From Pascua guehoae (Eukaryota > Basidiomycota > Tremellomycetes > Trichosporonales > Trichosporonaceae), in NCBI GenBank assembly GCA_001600415.1, contig BCJX01000004.1:186001-250000 (forward strand): a DNA stretch of 64,000 nucleotides, written 5' to 3'. The translations under genes were made by a program, and so were the position numbers. Below the pieces are notes generated by a model. It worked only from the letters and a program-made list of their open reading frames with translations, was not told the origin of the DNA and ran no database searches. Positions within the stretch are counted from its first letter, which is position 1, and each line of letters starts with the position of its first letter. Below are positions 1-12,258 of the stretch, one piece after another.

Positions 1-1333
1 CGTCAGCCAAGACCCCACACGCACTCATCTGCGCCCAATTGGGCAATACACCTTGCAGGCGCGCTCCCTGCGCGTCGCGTCTCGTTCGTCGCGTCCATTC
101 ATCCATTCAAAGCATGCACATGCTGCAGTCTACGAGCACGCACCCTGCTGCACCCTGCTGCGCGCTGCGTGCGCTGCGTGCGCTGCCCGTGTGGACCTGT
201 GCATGTCTCGCGTGCACGCCACCCCGTCGGGGCAGGGCTCTAGACCCCATTCGCTACACTGTACTGTACACGTACACTGTGCTACACTGTGCGCGAGTGA
301 GTGAGCGCCCGTTGGGGCTCGTCGAGGCTCGTTTGGGTGCTAGTGTCGACCCGTCGGGTGTGCCGTGTCCCTGTCCTTTGATCCTAGCTCGCGACTTGGG
401 ACCCCTCCTGCCCTCGCGGCCGGTTCACGACCGGTTCACGTCCACGGTTCACGTCCACGAACCGCGACCTACCACACACGTCCAACGTCGGCGCAGTGCT
501 GGCGCGTCTCGCGTCTGCTGGGGTCTGCTGTGGACGCGTCTCTGGTCTCGTCTCGTCTCGTCTTGTTGTCTCTTGTCGTTGTCTTTGCACTCTGCACTCT
601 TTGCCCTCTTCGTCGCCTTTTCGTCACCATAATCGTCACATTGCATTGTCTTCAACGTCGTCCACACGGCCCGTTCGCTCTCGCCCAGTCTAGGTCGACA
701 CAGCTATTCCTCGCCGACCTGTCCCCCACCCCCTCGCCCATCCCCTCCCCGCCGACTCCACACCGCTTCTATCGTCTGCTCTCTGCATTTGCTGGCAGCA
801 CCCCTCGCGTATGAACCACCCCTCCACTCCTTCCCGCCCACGCACGCGTCGTTACAACCTGCTGTCAGCTTCGTTGCCGCCATCCATTGTCAGCGTGAAT
901 CACTAGCAGTCCACCCACTGACCTGGCCTGCCAGTCAGCTACCAAATGGTGAGTTCAGCACCCCACTCGGACAACCGTGGTCGTCCACATCCCACTCCGA
1001 CATCCACACCCCACACCCCACACCCACACCCCACGTCCACACCCCATCCCACACTCTAGCTCACCCCGATTCACAGTGCACTATCAACATGTAGCATAGC
1101 TTTATGACTCTCAGTACATACCAACGCAACCCCAATCAAGACCTACACCGCGCCAGCAGTCAAGAGGGTATGCCGACAACGGCACGCCATGACAAGAGGC
1201 CCAAGAATAACGGGAAAACATAGTCGCACGAGGTGCGTTTGGCCGTCCCACTCGGCCATGGCCTCTTGCCTTTTCCCTCGCCCGCTGACAGCTGGGACAA
1301 CACATCCCCTTTCTATCCACCCGCACCCCCTCG
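1..1333. other. Left-edge stretch without a recognisable gene
   Basis: No reading frame here looks like protein. The sequence is pyrimidine-rich on the plus strand, especially about 535-625 and 715-760, and holds an imperfect run of ACACCCC-like units at about 1003-1055. A plus-strand ATG at 946 is directly followed by a perfect donor (GTGAGT at 949), which could be the end of a first exon, but no plausible plus-strand exon lies between it and the minus-strand PHD gene. The right part would hold the 3-prime UTR of that gene. Confidence 0.6.
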
Positions 1334-3985
1334 TCACACTGCGCTCTCTGCCTCGCGCGCGTCTGCGTCGTCCTCGTCCATCGGCATCCCCAGTCCTAGG
1401 CCGCTGCGCGAGCCCGAACGGAGGTGACTAAACTTGTTGCCGCTCATTGTGCGGCAGTGGCCCAGTCCGGCAGAGCCGTACGGGGAAGGGGACAGCTGGT
1501 GGGCACCAAGCAGGCCTGCTCCGCGACGCACAGAGGGCGACACGGGGCCTTCCGTGTATGGTGCCCGGCGGTCGTTTGTTAGGCCCTGGAGGAACTCGTG
1601 GCGCCCAGTGACACTGTCAGAGAAGGGCGCGATGCCCGACGCGTTGCGTCCGCCGCCGCCGCGTCCTAGTGGGACGGGCGTGTCGCCGACAAGGAGGTTG
1701 GACACGTTGCGCGACTTGCCCATTAACGGCGTCATGGAAAACAGGCTGTTGAACTGCCCGGCCATGCGCGGATCCGTGTTGAGGTGGCGCGACGGGGTCG
1801 AGTTGACGTCAAACACTGGATCGTCGACACGAGGCGTCGAGAACCTGTCAGGCAGACGGGCAGAGGCAATCGGCGTGCTGGGCACCTCGTCGTTGGCATT
1901 GACACCCCACAGGTCACTGCTGTAGCCATACGACAACACACGCGCACGGTTGTGGCTCGGAGTCTGCGGCGTGCGCGTCTCGATTGCTGGCCCGCGGCCG
2001 CCACCACCACCCCCGCTTGAGGCAGCACGAGCAGCCTCGCCTGCAAACATAGGCGAAGGTGCGAGCGCGAGTGCCGTGTCGCCGCGGAACGCCGACGAGC
2101 GCTCGTGGGCGTTGAGGAACGATGCAGAGCGGGATGTGGGTGTCGCGAGGGTCGTCGCGCGGCGTGCCTGGGCAACACAGGCGTCGCAAACCCAGTTGGG
2201 TGCGAGGTTGACGTCGTCGATGCCGACACAGGCGAGGTGGTGCCACGTCTTGCACGACGAGCACGTGATCATCTGGCCGGCGCTCGCACCAGACTGCTTG
2301 CACGCACATGCCACGGTTGGGGCAAGAGCTGTGCCCGTCTGGCGTTGACGGCCCTTGTAGAGCGTCGACAGTAGCGCAGCGCGGGCGTCGGATGGGTTGT
2401 TTTCCCAGCCGCCAGTAGCGGGTGGTGCAGGCTTATTGGCAGGGACATTGAGACGGCGGCGAAGAGCATTCTTGCCCTTTGGGTTGGGGAAGCGAGCCGC
2501 ACCGTCGTCATCGTCCTCGTCGTCGCTCGACGCCTCGAGATAGTGACGCAAAAGGGCTTCGCGCTCCTTGTCCTCTCGCAACTGCCGAGCACGACGACTG
2601 CCGCCGCCAATCTTCCACGGCGCTTCCTCGTCGGGCCAGTCGGGCCGAACCACAGGCTTTGACCCTGGCTGGCCGTCGGCCAGAGTTGCCCAGCCGTCCT
2701 GGTCCACGCCACGCGTCTCGACCACCACCTTTGTGGCCTTGTCAAAGCCGATAAACGCAAGGGCAATGTCTTTGCGCAGGGCGACACGAGAGGGTTCGCC
2801 CTGGCCCATGTCGATTCGGATGGAGAACATGGGTTCAGACGGCCGACATTCAGAGCTGTTGAATGCCTCGAGACGGCGCTTGATCTTTCCCTCCTTGGTA
2901 CGAGGCGTGTCGTCGTGGTCGTCGGGGAGGATGCGCGTATCCGACGGCGGTGTTCGTGGCGTTTGCGGTCTTCCACCACCACCTGGAGTCGACGTGACGT
3001 TTTCGAGATACGGCAGGTCCGACCGTAAGACATCCCCGCTGCCCACCGATGCCACACCAGACGAGTTTACCGACAGCACCGCTGCAGTGGTTGTCCGGGG
3101 CGGGCCACGCGTAGGCATGTCCTCGACGGCTTCCGAACCGTTCGAGTTTTGGACTAATCCCAACTTGCGCCCTTCCTCTTCGGTCGTCGTCACGTACACC
3201 CCATGGGGGTTGGATAGAGGTTTGTCCTCGGGTAGAGGTTGCGAAGGAGCGACGGGGGTCGAAAAGTTGTCACCCGTCGCTGGCGGCGTGGGCAATTGTG
3301 AGCCTCCAGTAAACTGGCGCTTGTTGCCCCTGCTGTCCGTCGACTCTGGTAGCAATGGCGCAGACGTCTTGCGCGGGGTCCGCAATTCTTCACTTTGGGA
3401 TGAATTGCTTCGCTTGCGCTTGTGCTGGGACGACGACACTGATGCCGAGCTCACCACCGACGCATTGTCCCACGCCTGAGCGAGGGTCGGATGACTGCTG
3501 TATGGCGGCGAGGCACCGTAGGGAGGTGAGGCATCATATGGGACGCCGTGTGGTGCGTACATCATGTGTTGCGGAACGGGCGAGTACGCTGTAGGTTGGC
3601 TGGGGCGCCGGGACGGACCGGGTATGGGCCCAGGTGGAGGGTAGACATAGTACTGCGCCGGGGGTGGTGGGTAAAAGGCGGGAGGCGCACTGTTTGGCGG
3701 GTAGCCCGGATAGCCCGAAGGCTGCCCGGGAGTGTACGACGTTGCGGCCTGGTGCGGGGGTTCAATGGGGAACACGGTGGTGTTGATTTTGGGCGGTCGG
3801 TTCATTCTGCAATTCCAGTCAGTCATAGTGTCCACCCGCCAGTGCTACTAGGAGACGCACTTGTCCTTGTGAGAAGGACGCTTGGCAGTAATGGCGTAGT
3901 GCTCAGTGATGAGCTCTTGCTTGAGCACGGGAGCCGAAGGAAGCTGGGGCTGCGTGTTGGACTCAAAGATGACGCCGCCGTTCAT
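1334..3985 (-). CDS. PHD-finger protein, probable chromatin reader
   Basis: Two exons (3985-3861 and 3806-1334) joined by a 54-nt intron (3807-3860, GTGCGT...TTGCAG) give 865 aa. The start at 3985 has a good context (ACCATGAAC), and an acceptor-like AG at 4018 suggests a 5-prime UTR intron just upstream. The first ten residues of the uninterrupted frame, MDTMTDWNCR, come from the intron and are not coding. A PHD zinc finger lies at about residues 539-586 (CAC, then CSSCKTWHHLACVGI, then CDAC: the Cys4-His-Cys3 layout). The N-terminus is rich in Pro and Tyr, and the middle is acidic and basic low complexity. PHD fingers typically bind histone H3 tails, so nuclear chromatin work is likely. I cannot assign it to Cti6, Set3 or another named family from sight alone. 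The C-terminal 250 residues are disordered-looking and Gly/Ser-rich. Confidence 0.85.
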
Positions 3986-4962
3986 GGTTTCGCCAACTGG
4001 GGAGATTGCGAGTTGCACTGAAAGTTGTAAGCACAATGTTTTGCACGCACAATGCACAGCGCATGGACGGGGTGCAATAATGTTGGGTGGGTGACGACAA
4101 AACAGCAAACGTCGAGGTCTGATTCGAGGCTGCCGTCTCGCACCCCTTGGTGACAACTGTGTTCTCTAGGGTGAGAGGGAAAGGGTGACGGATAAGGGAA
4201 TCTGTCATCATGCGGCAGCCTTGGCTTTGGCTGGAAACCCACAACCTTTTTGGAGGCGCGGGTGCGAACGGAGTGCGAGAACGACAGTGATTCTGGGTCC
4301 TAGCCAAGGACGAGCATGTGGACCCTTGCTTTGCTTGCGACGCCGCAGGAAGGACACCTCCGGAGTCTCGTCCGATCGGTGTGTGTGGATGACGGGAATG
4401 GGCCAGCGATCAATGGAAAACGGAACTCACGGAGTACGTTGGAGGGGGTGAGCGATCTGCCTCGCAACGATCCTGCGTTGGATGCGCACTGCGCAGATGG
4501 ATAAGAAGGGGGTGGGGGTTTTAGATGAGCGTCTCAAGCAGCACTGGAAAGCGGCAGCAGGCAGTAGTGACTGGCACAAAAGCCAGGGAGGGTTGTCGCC
4601 CCTTGAGTGTCCAGGCGTGGGTGCTGTGCGATATGGGCAGCTCAGGTCACTGCTGGAATGTCGGAAACTGTGCTCCGAGCCGCAGGCAGAGGATTATCGC
4701 TGTTGGCTAGCGACGATGGGATGATGATGTGCAAGGGGAAAGGAGGGGAAGGAGGATGAAGCGCTCCAGGCGTTGGAGAGATGGGCGAGGTCTTGTCGAT
4801 GCCGCACTGCGGTGTGTCGTCGATGGGAATGGCCGTATCACTGAATGCGTTGGCCGATCCAGATGTCGGGAGCCGTCACGGACGGCCAGGGAGCAGCGAG
4901 TAGGCAGGGAGTAGGCAGTAGTGTGGTGGTGCTGCAGTGCTGTGCTGGCCAGGAAATGGCAA

Positions 4963-5013
<51 letters not shown>
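4963..5013 (+). repeat. Pure G homopolymer, 51 bases
   Basis: Fifty-one consecutive G on the plus strand (C on the coding strand of the PHD gene, about 1 kb upstream of its start). It is long enough to form G-quadruplexes on one strand and i-motif on the other, and could be a length-variable promoter tract. It could also be inflated or collapsed by sequencing. Confidence 0.95.
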
Positions 5014-5272
5014 CGGGGTGAGACCGGGGGCAGCCAATCCAAGACTCGAAGGGGACAGCGAGGGTCGAGGGTTGGGTTGGGTGGTGGCGGGAAATGAAGG
5101 AAAACGGGTGACGAGCGCACGGACCACAGGCCCTTTTGGCGGGAATGAAAAGGAGGAAGAATGGACCAGAGCAAAGAGGGAAGGAAGAAGAAGAGGTCGG
5201 ATGGGATGCAAGGGCGATTGCAAAAGGAAACACACCCAAAGGTAAAGAAAGGGAGTCGGCCGGCGAATGGGT

Positions 5273-5300
5273 GGATGGATGGACGGATGGATGGATGGAT
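5273..5300 (+). repeat. GGAT tetranucleotide microsatellite
   Basis: About seven tandem GGAT units with one GGAC variant. No coding frame uses it. Confidence 0.85.
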
Positions 5301-8300
5301 AGGTAGCGAGGTTGACGGGGGGGGCTGCAGGTGGGGTGCGATGATGCGACTATTGGCGTCCTGGCGTACTGGCGCTGGCGCTGGGTGGTTGGAGCCGGCC
5401 GGGGGTCGATCGCGTGGGAGAACTGGTACTGGTTAGCCCTAGTCTTTCGAAGAGATTGGGCGCAAGGTAGGTTGGATGCAAGAGGCGTAACAGACGGGTT
5501 GGACGTCTTGTCTCGCAGTCTGTCCAGCGGTCTGGCTCGCAGCTTGCTGCAGCTGGGCTGGCCTTCTAGTGTCTGCCTGTGACTAGGTTACAGGGACGCC
5601 AGCAACCTCCAATACTGTACTGCAAGTGTATGATGGGTAGGCAAGTAGTGTCCAAGGGGGCCAGATGAGGCGCGCCAAAGGGGCGGTCACTAACTGTGTC
5701 AGGTGGCGGTGGCGGAGATGCGTCGGTGCAACTGTGGGAAAAAGCGAGCGTGCGACCGTCAACGTTGACGCCGGGGATGCGCCAATAGATGGCGGGCAGT
5801 CGAGGGTGCGGCGTCGCGCAACAGGGGTTTTGTTTGATAAAAGTACAAGAGTAGGGTGGATCAAAAGATCAGCAACCTGTAATGCTACTTTGCTTTGAGG
5901 CTAGCCCGAATGTGCAAGTCGATTGTCGACCGGAAGGCGGCAGTCGGCAGTGGGTGGTGTGGGGTGGTGCACTACCACCCACTGTTGGTGCGAAGACCGG
6001 GGATGGACGGGTGCAAAGGGTCTGGAAAGGGTTTGGAATGGTGCTACAAAGTGGAACCGGAGGGAAGCAAAGGGGAGGAGGACGGGCGGAGAACAGTGGG
6101 GCGTGGGGGGGGGATGAAAAGGCAACACAACTGGATGGGATGCACGTTGAATAAGTTTAAGGGGCGCAGGCAGGCGCGGGGGTGAGAGCCAGAGGTCAGA
6201 GGGGTAGGGTGGGGGGGGTGGATCCAGGGACACGACATGGCACGAAAAATGTAACCTTGTCAATGAACCCATTCCCCCTTTGAACTGCTGTTGACCTGCT
6301 GTCGACGTTCTCGCCCTTGCGGGTCCCTTGGGCCGAAATGAAAACTACCCTTAGCTAGCACTGAACATGCACAACCACCCAGTCACTACTCCACCCACCC
6401 ATACCTCATGTACCGAGGTATGCGCATCTTCACCATCCTGTCCATCCGTCGCGCTCATATTAGCCTCGCTGGCCCTAGAGGCTAGGATATATATCAATGC
6501 CGCATGCCGGTCAGTTCCTGTGCCTCACAACTCTCCTCTCTGACCGCCCCCGCGCTATATCGCTATCCGACCCCGGCCGACGCGCGCGCTCGCCCCGGTT
6601 TGCGGCTGAATTGCGTACTAGCGTGGTGCGGCGCGGTGGTGCACACGTACGTGCTCTTTTTTCGCTCCAAGCTTGAATGCTCCACGATGGCGCGACGCCC
6701 ACAGCAATGTTGGTCATGACCTTTGCTTTCCGCGTACCCTTCGACGACCGCGCCGCATGCTGCGCTTCTGCTGTCCTGTACATGAGCCCGATCAGCGCGT
6801 CTCATGTCCATGTTCAAAGGTGGCGTCGGTGGCGCAATGAACATTTGGAACCAGGTGTCATGGCCGTTGTAACAACGTCTCAAATAACATGTAACGCTGG
6901 CAGTGGAAGGAGAGGGGGCACACCTACACACCCGCATGTCCCCATACCCGCAAACGCACACCCAGTCTCCCCGTTCGTGTATTCCAGCATGATGGCGTTC
7001 CAGCACGCCGTAAAGTCGGCGCGGGCCAGAAGCAGTACGTGCGGTATGCAAAGTACGTAGGGCACATGGGCGGCACACCCGGTCCCGACAACGCCTCGTT
7101 GTGCGCGGGAGCATTACACGGTGCCGGCATGCAGCCGGCAGAGCGTTTGCGAGCGTGTGACGCGTCAGGGATCTGGCATGAGAGGGCGAGAATTATGTCA
7201 CTCTGTTGCACCCACCCAGAGCATACCTGTCTCTGTCTCCAGCCTCATTCACACTCACGCTCATTCATGGCTTCGCAGGCTTCCCATGACGCCCCCAAGC
7301 CAAACGCATGCTTGTGTTGCTTCTGTTTTACATCAGCTCGCGTCACGGTACGCGTCTGCTGTTCGGCACGCCGACGCCTCAAAAGACGAGACAAGGGGAC
7401 GTCGCCTCTCCAACGTCTCTCATTCACGACGCGCAGGTTTTTTGTTGGGCAATTCTTTGGTAATCAAACCGGGTGGACCTGGCAACGAAAGCAAACACTT
7501 GGTACCATTAACTATTCACATTGGCTCCTAGTTCCTGGAATACAGACCTTATTGACCCCGGGTGAGGTGGTCTCTCCCTGGACGCAGGGTGCGCAGGCTG
7601 GCTGGGGCTGGCAAAAAGGCAGGCTTCATTCACCTTTTGCCTAGACGATCTCAGAAGACCGAGGTTGCTCAGTGTGCAGTAGTGCACCCCCGTTTCAGCA
7701 GTATCCAGATTTCTCGTCGTGCCTTCTCGGGTGCCTCATACCTTGTCTGTCTCCAGCAGCATGGCAGCATGCCTTTACATGGTTCAAGACAATGAGTGAC
7801 TGTCTAGGCGTTGTTGTTGTCCGTTTCATGGCGTACATGGCGCTGCACTCGCGTCGATCGGATGCGCGAGGCGCGCGTGCGTTACCAAAAAGCACGCAGA
7901 CTAAAATCAAGCATCCAATTCATGACTACCACCTAATGTCACTCTATTCACCGCTTGGGGCTTGGCGGCGGTCATGCAATGTTCCAGCACTGCGATACAT
8001 GTCCCTTGGTGCCACGATCAGTGCCCGTTCGGGAAGAAAAGTTGTCCTCCGCGTCCAGCGGGGTGTGGGTGGGGATCCAGGGTGGCTGTCCGAGGGCGCG
8101 CCAGAAAAATGTCCGGCATGGCAAACTCACTTTGGGTCTCGGAAACGTAACTGTTACGGCCGTCACCAGAGCGGAGATCGCGTATCCCCCACTCATCTGG
8201 AGCAACTCTCTTCGGCCTCGCTGGTCGGGAGGGGTTCCGGTCGGCTCGGCAGGGCCTGACAGAGCGTCGAAGCCAGTCTGGTCGCGAGCCGGGCTCGGTT

Positions 8301-8880
8301 GCGCATTGCAAGTTTCGAAATGAAGGAACGAAACTTTATCAGAGAGCATACGGAGCGTCCGCGTATGTATCCCTCGGTGTCTGACAGCAGGGCATGTCCA
8401 AACACCAGCGCAAGATTTCTTTCTGACAGCTGATAGTCCACTGAAGCCAAGTTGTGCAGATATGTGCGTTTCGCTGGCACTTGCATGGCAGCGTTGGCAA
8501 GCGTGGTTTCACGGCTACTAACTGGTCACTGATCGGTGACACCAAAAGACGCCGACTCGAAACGAGTAGGCAGTGTTTCGGCCAACACCGTCCATGTGGA
8601 GACCCCACACCCAACTAAGCGCGATAGGTCATTGCCCACNCCCNCCCACCCCAAGCAGCCGCCACTGCCGCCGCTGCCCGCCACCTCCCACCCAAGATGA
8701 CGCCGGCTGGAGCTCCGCTCGCCGTCGACTCCTCGCCGACTCGGCCGACGTGATCTATCCGCAGCCGCCCGCCACCACCCGTGGGCCACTCGCCAACCTC
8801 CACACCACTCCTCTTCTTTACTCTTCTACATGTATTCAATGAGCCTCTGCCACCACGAGCACACGACCGAGCCGCCCGCC

Positions 8881-10849
8881 ATGGCCAACCCCCGCAGTCT
8901 CAAGATTCTCACGGCCGCCCACGTCGACAAGGTGCTCGATGCGCTGAGTCTGCCCCTCGCCGTGTCGTCGCAGGCGGCCGTGTTCTCGGCGTTTTCGTCG
9001 CCCAACAAGCACGACGAAGGTGGGTAGTGTCCCTTTGGGGTTCTGGGTTTGTGAGGGAATCGGCGGCGTTGGAGTATACCGAGGCGGGCGCTGGTGTTGC
9101 GGCTTGATCGGCTGGCGTATTTGTCCCGCCAAGGGCCTCCCCGGCACTGCGTTCCCGACTCTGGCTCCAATGGCTGGTCACGGCTGTGGGGAGGGACTAG
9201 AACTGGACCGGAGCGGAGTTGGGCAAGACTGGGGATGGACGGGAGCGTGACTGGACAAGATTGGCTGGACTGGAGCTCTGTTGAGAAATGCCGAGGCTGC
9301 AGAAGACGTGCAGCTCGGCGTTGCCATGTTGCCCGCCTTGGCTTGCTCTTCTGACGCTTTCGCAATGTCGTCGCTCTATGCTGCCTTTGTCCATCTTTGA
9401 CAAGTTGGATTATCACAGAGATGGAGTCTAGGCACTACTGCGGCTTGGTTGGCTTGGTGACTTGTCGGGCCCTGCTCGCCCTGCTTCTCGACGTCGTAAT
9501 GTCTCGCCCTCTAGCCACCAGATCTTCATCGATAACAATCGTTGAGAGACGTTGCTTGGCACTAGACTCGAGACGTACTGGGTTCTGGCACCCTTTGTCT
9601 CTTGCGTAGCCCTGTTGGGTCTTGGCAGCGTGGCTTAGCCATCTACTCCTCGGTACCACTCTTTGTCCCATCGTCGGGGTGTGCGCTGCACCCGCTGTTA
9701 GGCTCTGCTGTGTACTCGTCTATGCCGTGCTCCTAATGTCTTCTCACCCTGGGTATCATGACCAAGCTTGTTCGTCGGTCCTGCTCCCTCCCCCCCGGCC
9801 CCCTCCCCGACCGATTATACTCCTCTCGTCCCCCCGATGTATACACTAACTCCAGCCCCCGGTGTGCCACCCCTCCAGTTGCCCCTCCGGCACGTCCTGA
9901 CGTCGCCGGGATTCTCGATGCTCTTCATGCCTGCGCGTGTGACGGGCGCGACGTCGATCAAGATTGTCTCGGTTCCCAAGGCAGGCAGCGAGGGCCTGCC
10001 CGGGACGACCATCATCATGGACGAGGCGACGGGCAGGGTGCGCGCGGTGGTGAATGCGCGCCGCTTGACGGCACTGAGGAATGCGGCTGGTACGTGATGT
10101 GATGGGGGAGCTGGAAGCTCTACACAGCTATTGAGCTTGCGAGGCTAGTCGTGCTGACGGACGCAGGCTCCGTTCTCTCCATGCAGGCCCTCTCGGGATC
10201 GGACGCGCAGCCGAAACATCTCGTCATCTTTGGCTCTGGCGCGCAGGCCGAGGCGCACGCGCGCGCCTTTCTCACCGCCTACCCGTCGCTGGAGGGGTGC
10301 ACGATTGTGGCGCGCTCGCGCACGCCGCGCTCCGAGGCCCTCGTCGCCGAGCTGGCCAAGGCCTTCCCCAAGGCAAAGGTCTCGCTCGGCGTCGCGTCGT
10401 TTGCGGACAAGAGCAGCGGGGACGGCTTTGACCTGTCTGCGTGCGTCCAGAACGCCGACATTATCTGCACAATGACCTCGTCGACCGCGCCCCTCTTTGC
10501 GTCCGCAGACGTCAAGCCCGGCGCCCACTGCTGCCTCATCGGGAGCTACAAGCCGCACATGCGCGAGATCGAGGACGCCCTCGTCAAGCGCGCGGGCATC
10601 GTCCTCGTCGACTCGCGCGAGGCGTGTGCCGCCGAAGCGGGCGAGCTCCAAAACGTCGACGAGGCCCAGATGGTCGAGATTGGCGAGGTGCTCAATAATC
10701 AGGAAAAGGTCCGCCGCATCAAGGCCGCGGGCGACGTGTCCATCTTCAAGAGTGTCGGTCTCGGCGTACAGGATGTCGCCATCTCGGCAGTCGTCCTCCA
10801 GGAGGCAGATCGGCTCGGCCTCGGCACCGTCATTGAAGACTATGACTAG
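8881..10849 (+). CDS. Ornithine cyclodeaminase / mu-crystallin family protein
   Basis: Three exons (8881-9019, 9856-10089, 10167-10849) give 351 aa, the normal family size. The start at 8881 (CCGCCATGGCC) is preferred over an in-frame ATG at 8830. The Rossmann dinucleotide motif is clear (FGSGAQAEAHARAF), followed by the family signatures ADIICTMTSSTAPLF and GAHCCLIGSYKPHMREI; the N-terminal half has the usual FMPARV and TGRVRAVVNARRLTALRNAAG strands. Family members are NAD(P)H-dependent: bacterial ornithine cyclodeaminase makes proline, while fungal and animal relatives include ketimine reductases. The exact substrate cannot be read from sequence. Intron 1 is 836 nt (9020-9855, GTGGGT...CTAACTCCAG), far longer than other introns here; the junction is exact in frame and homology. 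Intron 2 is 77 nt. Confidence 0.9.
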
Positions 10850-11743
10850 GGTGGACTGGCAGAGGGTATCTTGGAGGGGAAAGTTGTCAAGTAGTCCAGT
10901 AGTTCAATTCCGGCATGATCTGCAGCCTGCACTCGAGCTCGACGTGTAGACTGATTATGACTGACGGGCTCACCACTACTTATACGCAAGGCCGGATAAT
11001 CTAGAGTACAGTATCCTGGCTTTCACCAGCCCTACATATTGAGTGGCGCAAACTACGAGCTGATGTCGCGCAAATCTCGTAAGAAACGTCTCCAGATCCT
11101 GCCATTTCCGGGTCTGAGACCGAAGCTTCGCTGAGGACCCTCTGTACAGTACAATATCTCAAGTTTAACCGAAAAAAAAGGTAGGCGCGGATGAAAATCT
11201 AGTATGGCGAGCTGAGAGATCAAGCAACTATTTCCTCGGGGGCGTTAGCCTGGCAACACTTCAATTATCCCGCATAAGCTGCTGAGACGGTGCCAGTCTC
11301 GCGAGCGAGAACGGTATCCTCGGTTCGGCAGTCGATGCGCTTTCAGGTTCCTTGGAGAGCTCCATTTCCAAACTCTTTGTCGCTCACCACCCAGCCCAGA
11401 TATCCCCCTAACTCTCTTGCCAACATCCTCAGGCCTCGGTCCATTACCTGAGAAGACGCAACTATCGCGATGGACCTGAAATCAGCCCTAGTAGACTGGG
11501 CGATAGAACAAATAACCTGCGTTCACTACCTTGGCTGTACCCATTGGCAAAAGCTATCTGGCACGCTATATCGCCAGCCTCTCTGTACCCCGCATAGACG
11601 ATTGTTGCAAACCTTGCGCTCCATTGTGTGCATTTCAACAGCGCTCGAACACGTTAATTTCAACCGCTCTGTTATTTACCCACCACTCTGAGCCACGGCC
11701 CTCAATCGGAATCCCACTCCAACCGCTTACTACTTTCCGTCAA

Positions 11744-11835
11744 GGCGATTTAGCCCAGTTGGGTAGAGCGCATGCTTAACAGTTGTTTGAACTGGTTCGC
11801 ATGAGGTCGGCGTCGGAAACGACGTGTGTAGTGCC
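11744..11835 (+). tRNA. tRNA-Val(AAC)-like sequence with degenerate 3-prime half
   Basis: The 5-prime half folds like a tRNA: GGCGATT acceptor strand, TA, D arm GCCC/GAGC with one mismatch, an exact A-box (TAGCCCAGTTGG, 11751-11762), and an anticodon stem CATGC (11771-11775) pairing with GCATG (11799-11803). The loop reads TTAACA, giving anticodon AAC (Val), with a 16-nt insertion at the normal tRNA intron site (after position 37). The 3-prime half is poor: a GCGTC/GACGT stem stands where the T arm should be, but there is no TTCGA loop, and TAGTGCC (11829-11835) pairs only partly with the acceptor. A B-box-like GGTTCGCATGA falls inside the insertion. It may be a pseudogene, a tRNA-derived element or another pol III transcript. 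Confidence 0.35.
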
Positions 11836-11923
11836 GAGCTCAGGGGAAACTGGCCAGGTTTTCCCGGCCGCGCTTCGCGCGGTCGGAAAAACGGCTGAAA
11901 AAGCCTGGCCGATAACAGAGCTC
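11836..11923. other. Strong nested inverted repeat (hairpin)
   Basis: GAGCTC boxes at 11836-11841 and 11918-11923 enclose GGCCAGG (11852-11858) pairing with CCTGGCC (11904-11910). The core is a near-perfect stem of about 13 bp between 11859-11873 and 11876-11890, closed by CCGCGC-TTC-GCGCGG. It lies directly after the tRNA-like sequence and 336 bp beyond the 3-prime end of the minus-strand gene. It could be a structured RNA, a terminator or a transposon remnant. Confidence 0.75.
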
Positions 11924-12258
11924 TACACTGAAAGTGGCAGTCATGTCTGCGTCTTGTGACTTGTTTGACAAGTGAGCCATGACAACAAGAAGAGGGCAAA
12001 TGTAATCATAGACAACGATACGGAATAACGAGTGTATATAAAGGGTCATCAGGGCTCCAGGCGGACGTTATGGCGGAGGGGGCCAGCCACATGCGCCATC
12101 GGGGGTATTGCACGGATAGAATGGGCCAGGGGACTCCTGGATAAACGAGTGTGGGTAGGGTGGGTGAAAAGAATGACGGGGGGATTGGCGGGATGATTTG
12201 TATTGTATTGTTGGCTTCATGTTGTGTCAGAGGGTGATGTGCTCGCACGGCGAGTCGA

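Larger units (their letters stand above)
3986..8880. other. 4.9 kb gene-poor stretch
   Basis: Between the minus-strand PHD gene and the plus-strand cyclodeaminase gene no frame resembles a known protein. The long frames at 4707-5245 exist only because homopolymer G gives poly-Pro or poly-Gly. Visible content: likely 5-prime UTR intron sequence of the PHD gene (acceptor at 4018), a 51-base G run (4963-5013), a GGAT microsatellite (about 5273-5300), G-rich purine tracts at 6090-6220, a TATATATC stretch near 6488, and two ambiguous bases (N at 8640 and 8644) in a C-rich run just upstream of the next gene. A short weakly conserved or non-coding transcript could be missed. Confidence 0.6.
10850..12258. 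other. Convergent intergenic region with RNA-like structures
   Basis: The region separates the cyclodeaminase gene (plus) from the membrane-protein gene (minus), so it should carry both 3-prime UTRs. No protein frame is convincing. It contains a tRNA-Val-like sequence (11744-11835) and a strong hairpin (11852-11910), both listed separately. Confidence 0.6.

Noticed and set aside
4707..5245. Several overlapping frames with poly-Pro or poly-Gly on both strands
   Set aside because: They exist only because of the 51-base G run; flanking residues are not protein-like.
7039..7644. 201-codon plus-strand frame
   Set aside because: Cys/His/Arg-rich, no domain or splice support; judged random open frame.
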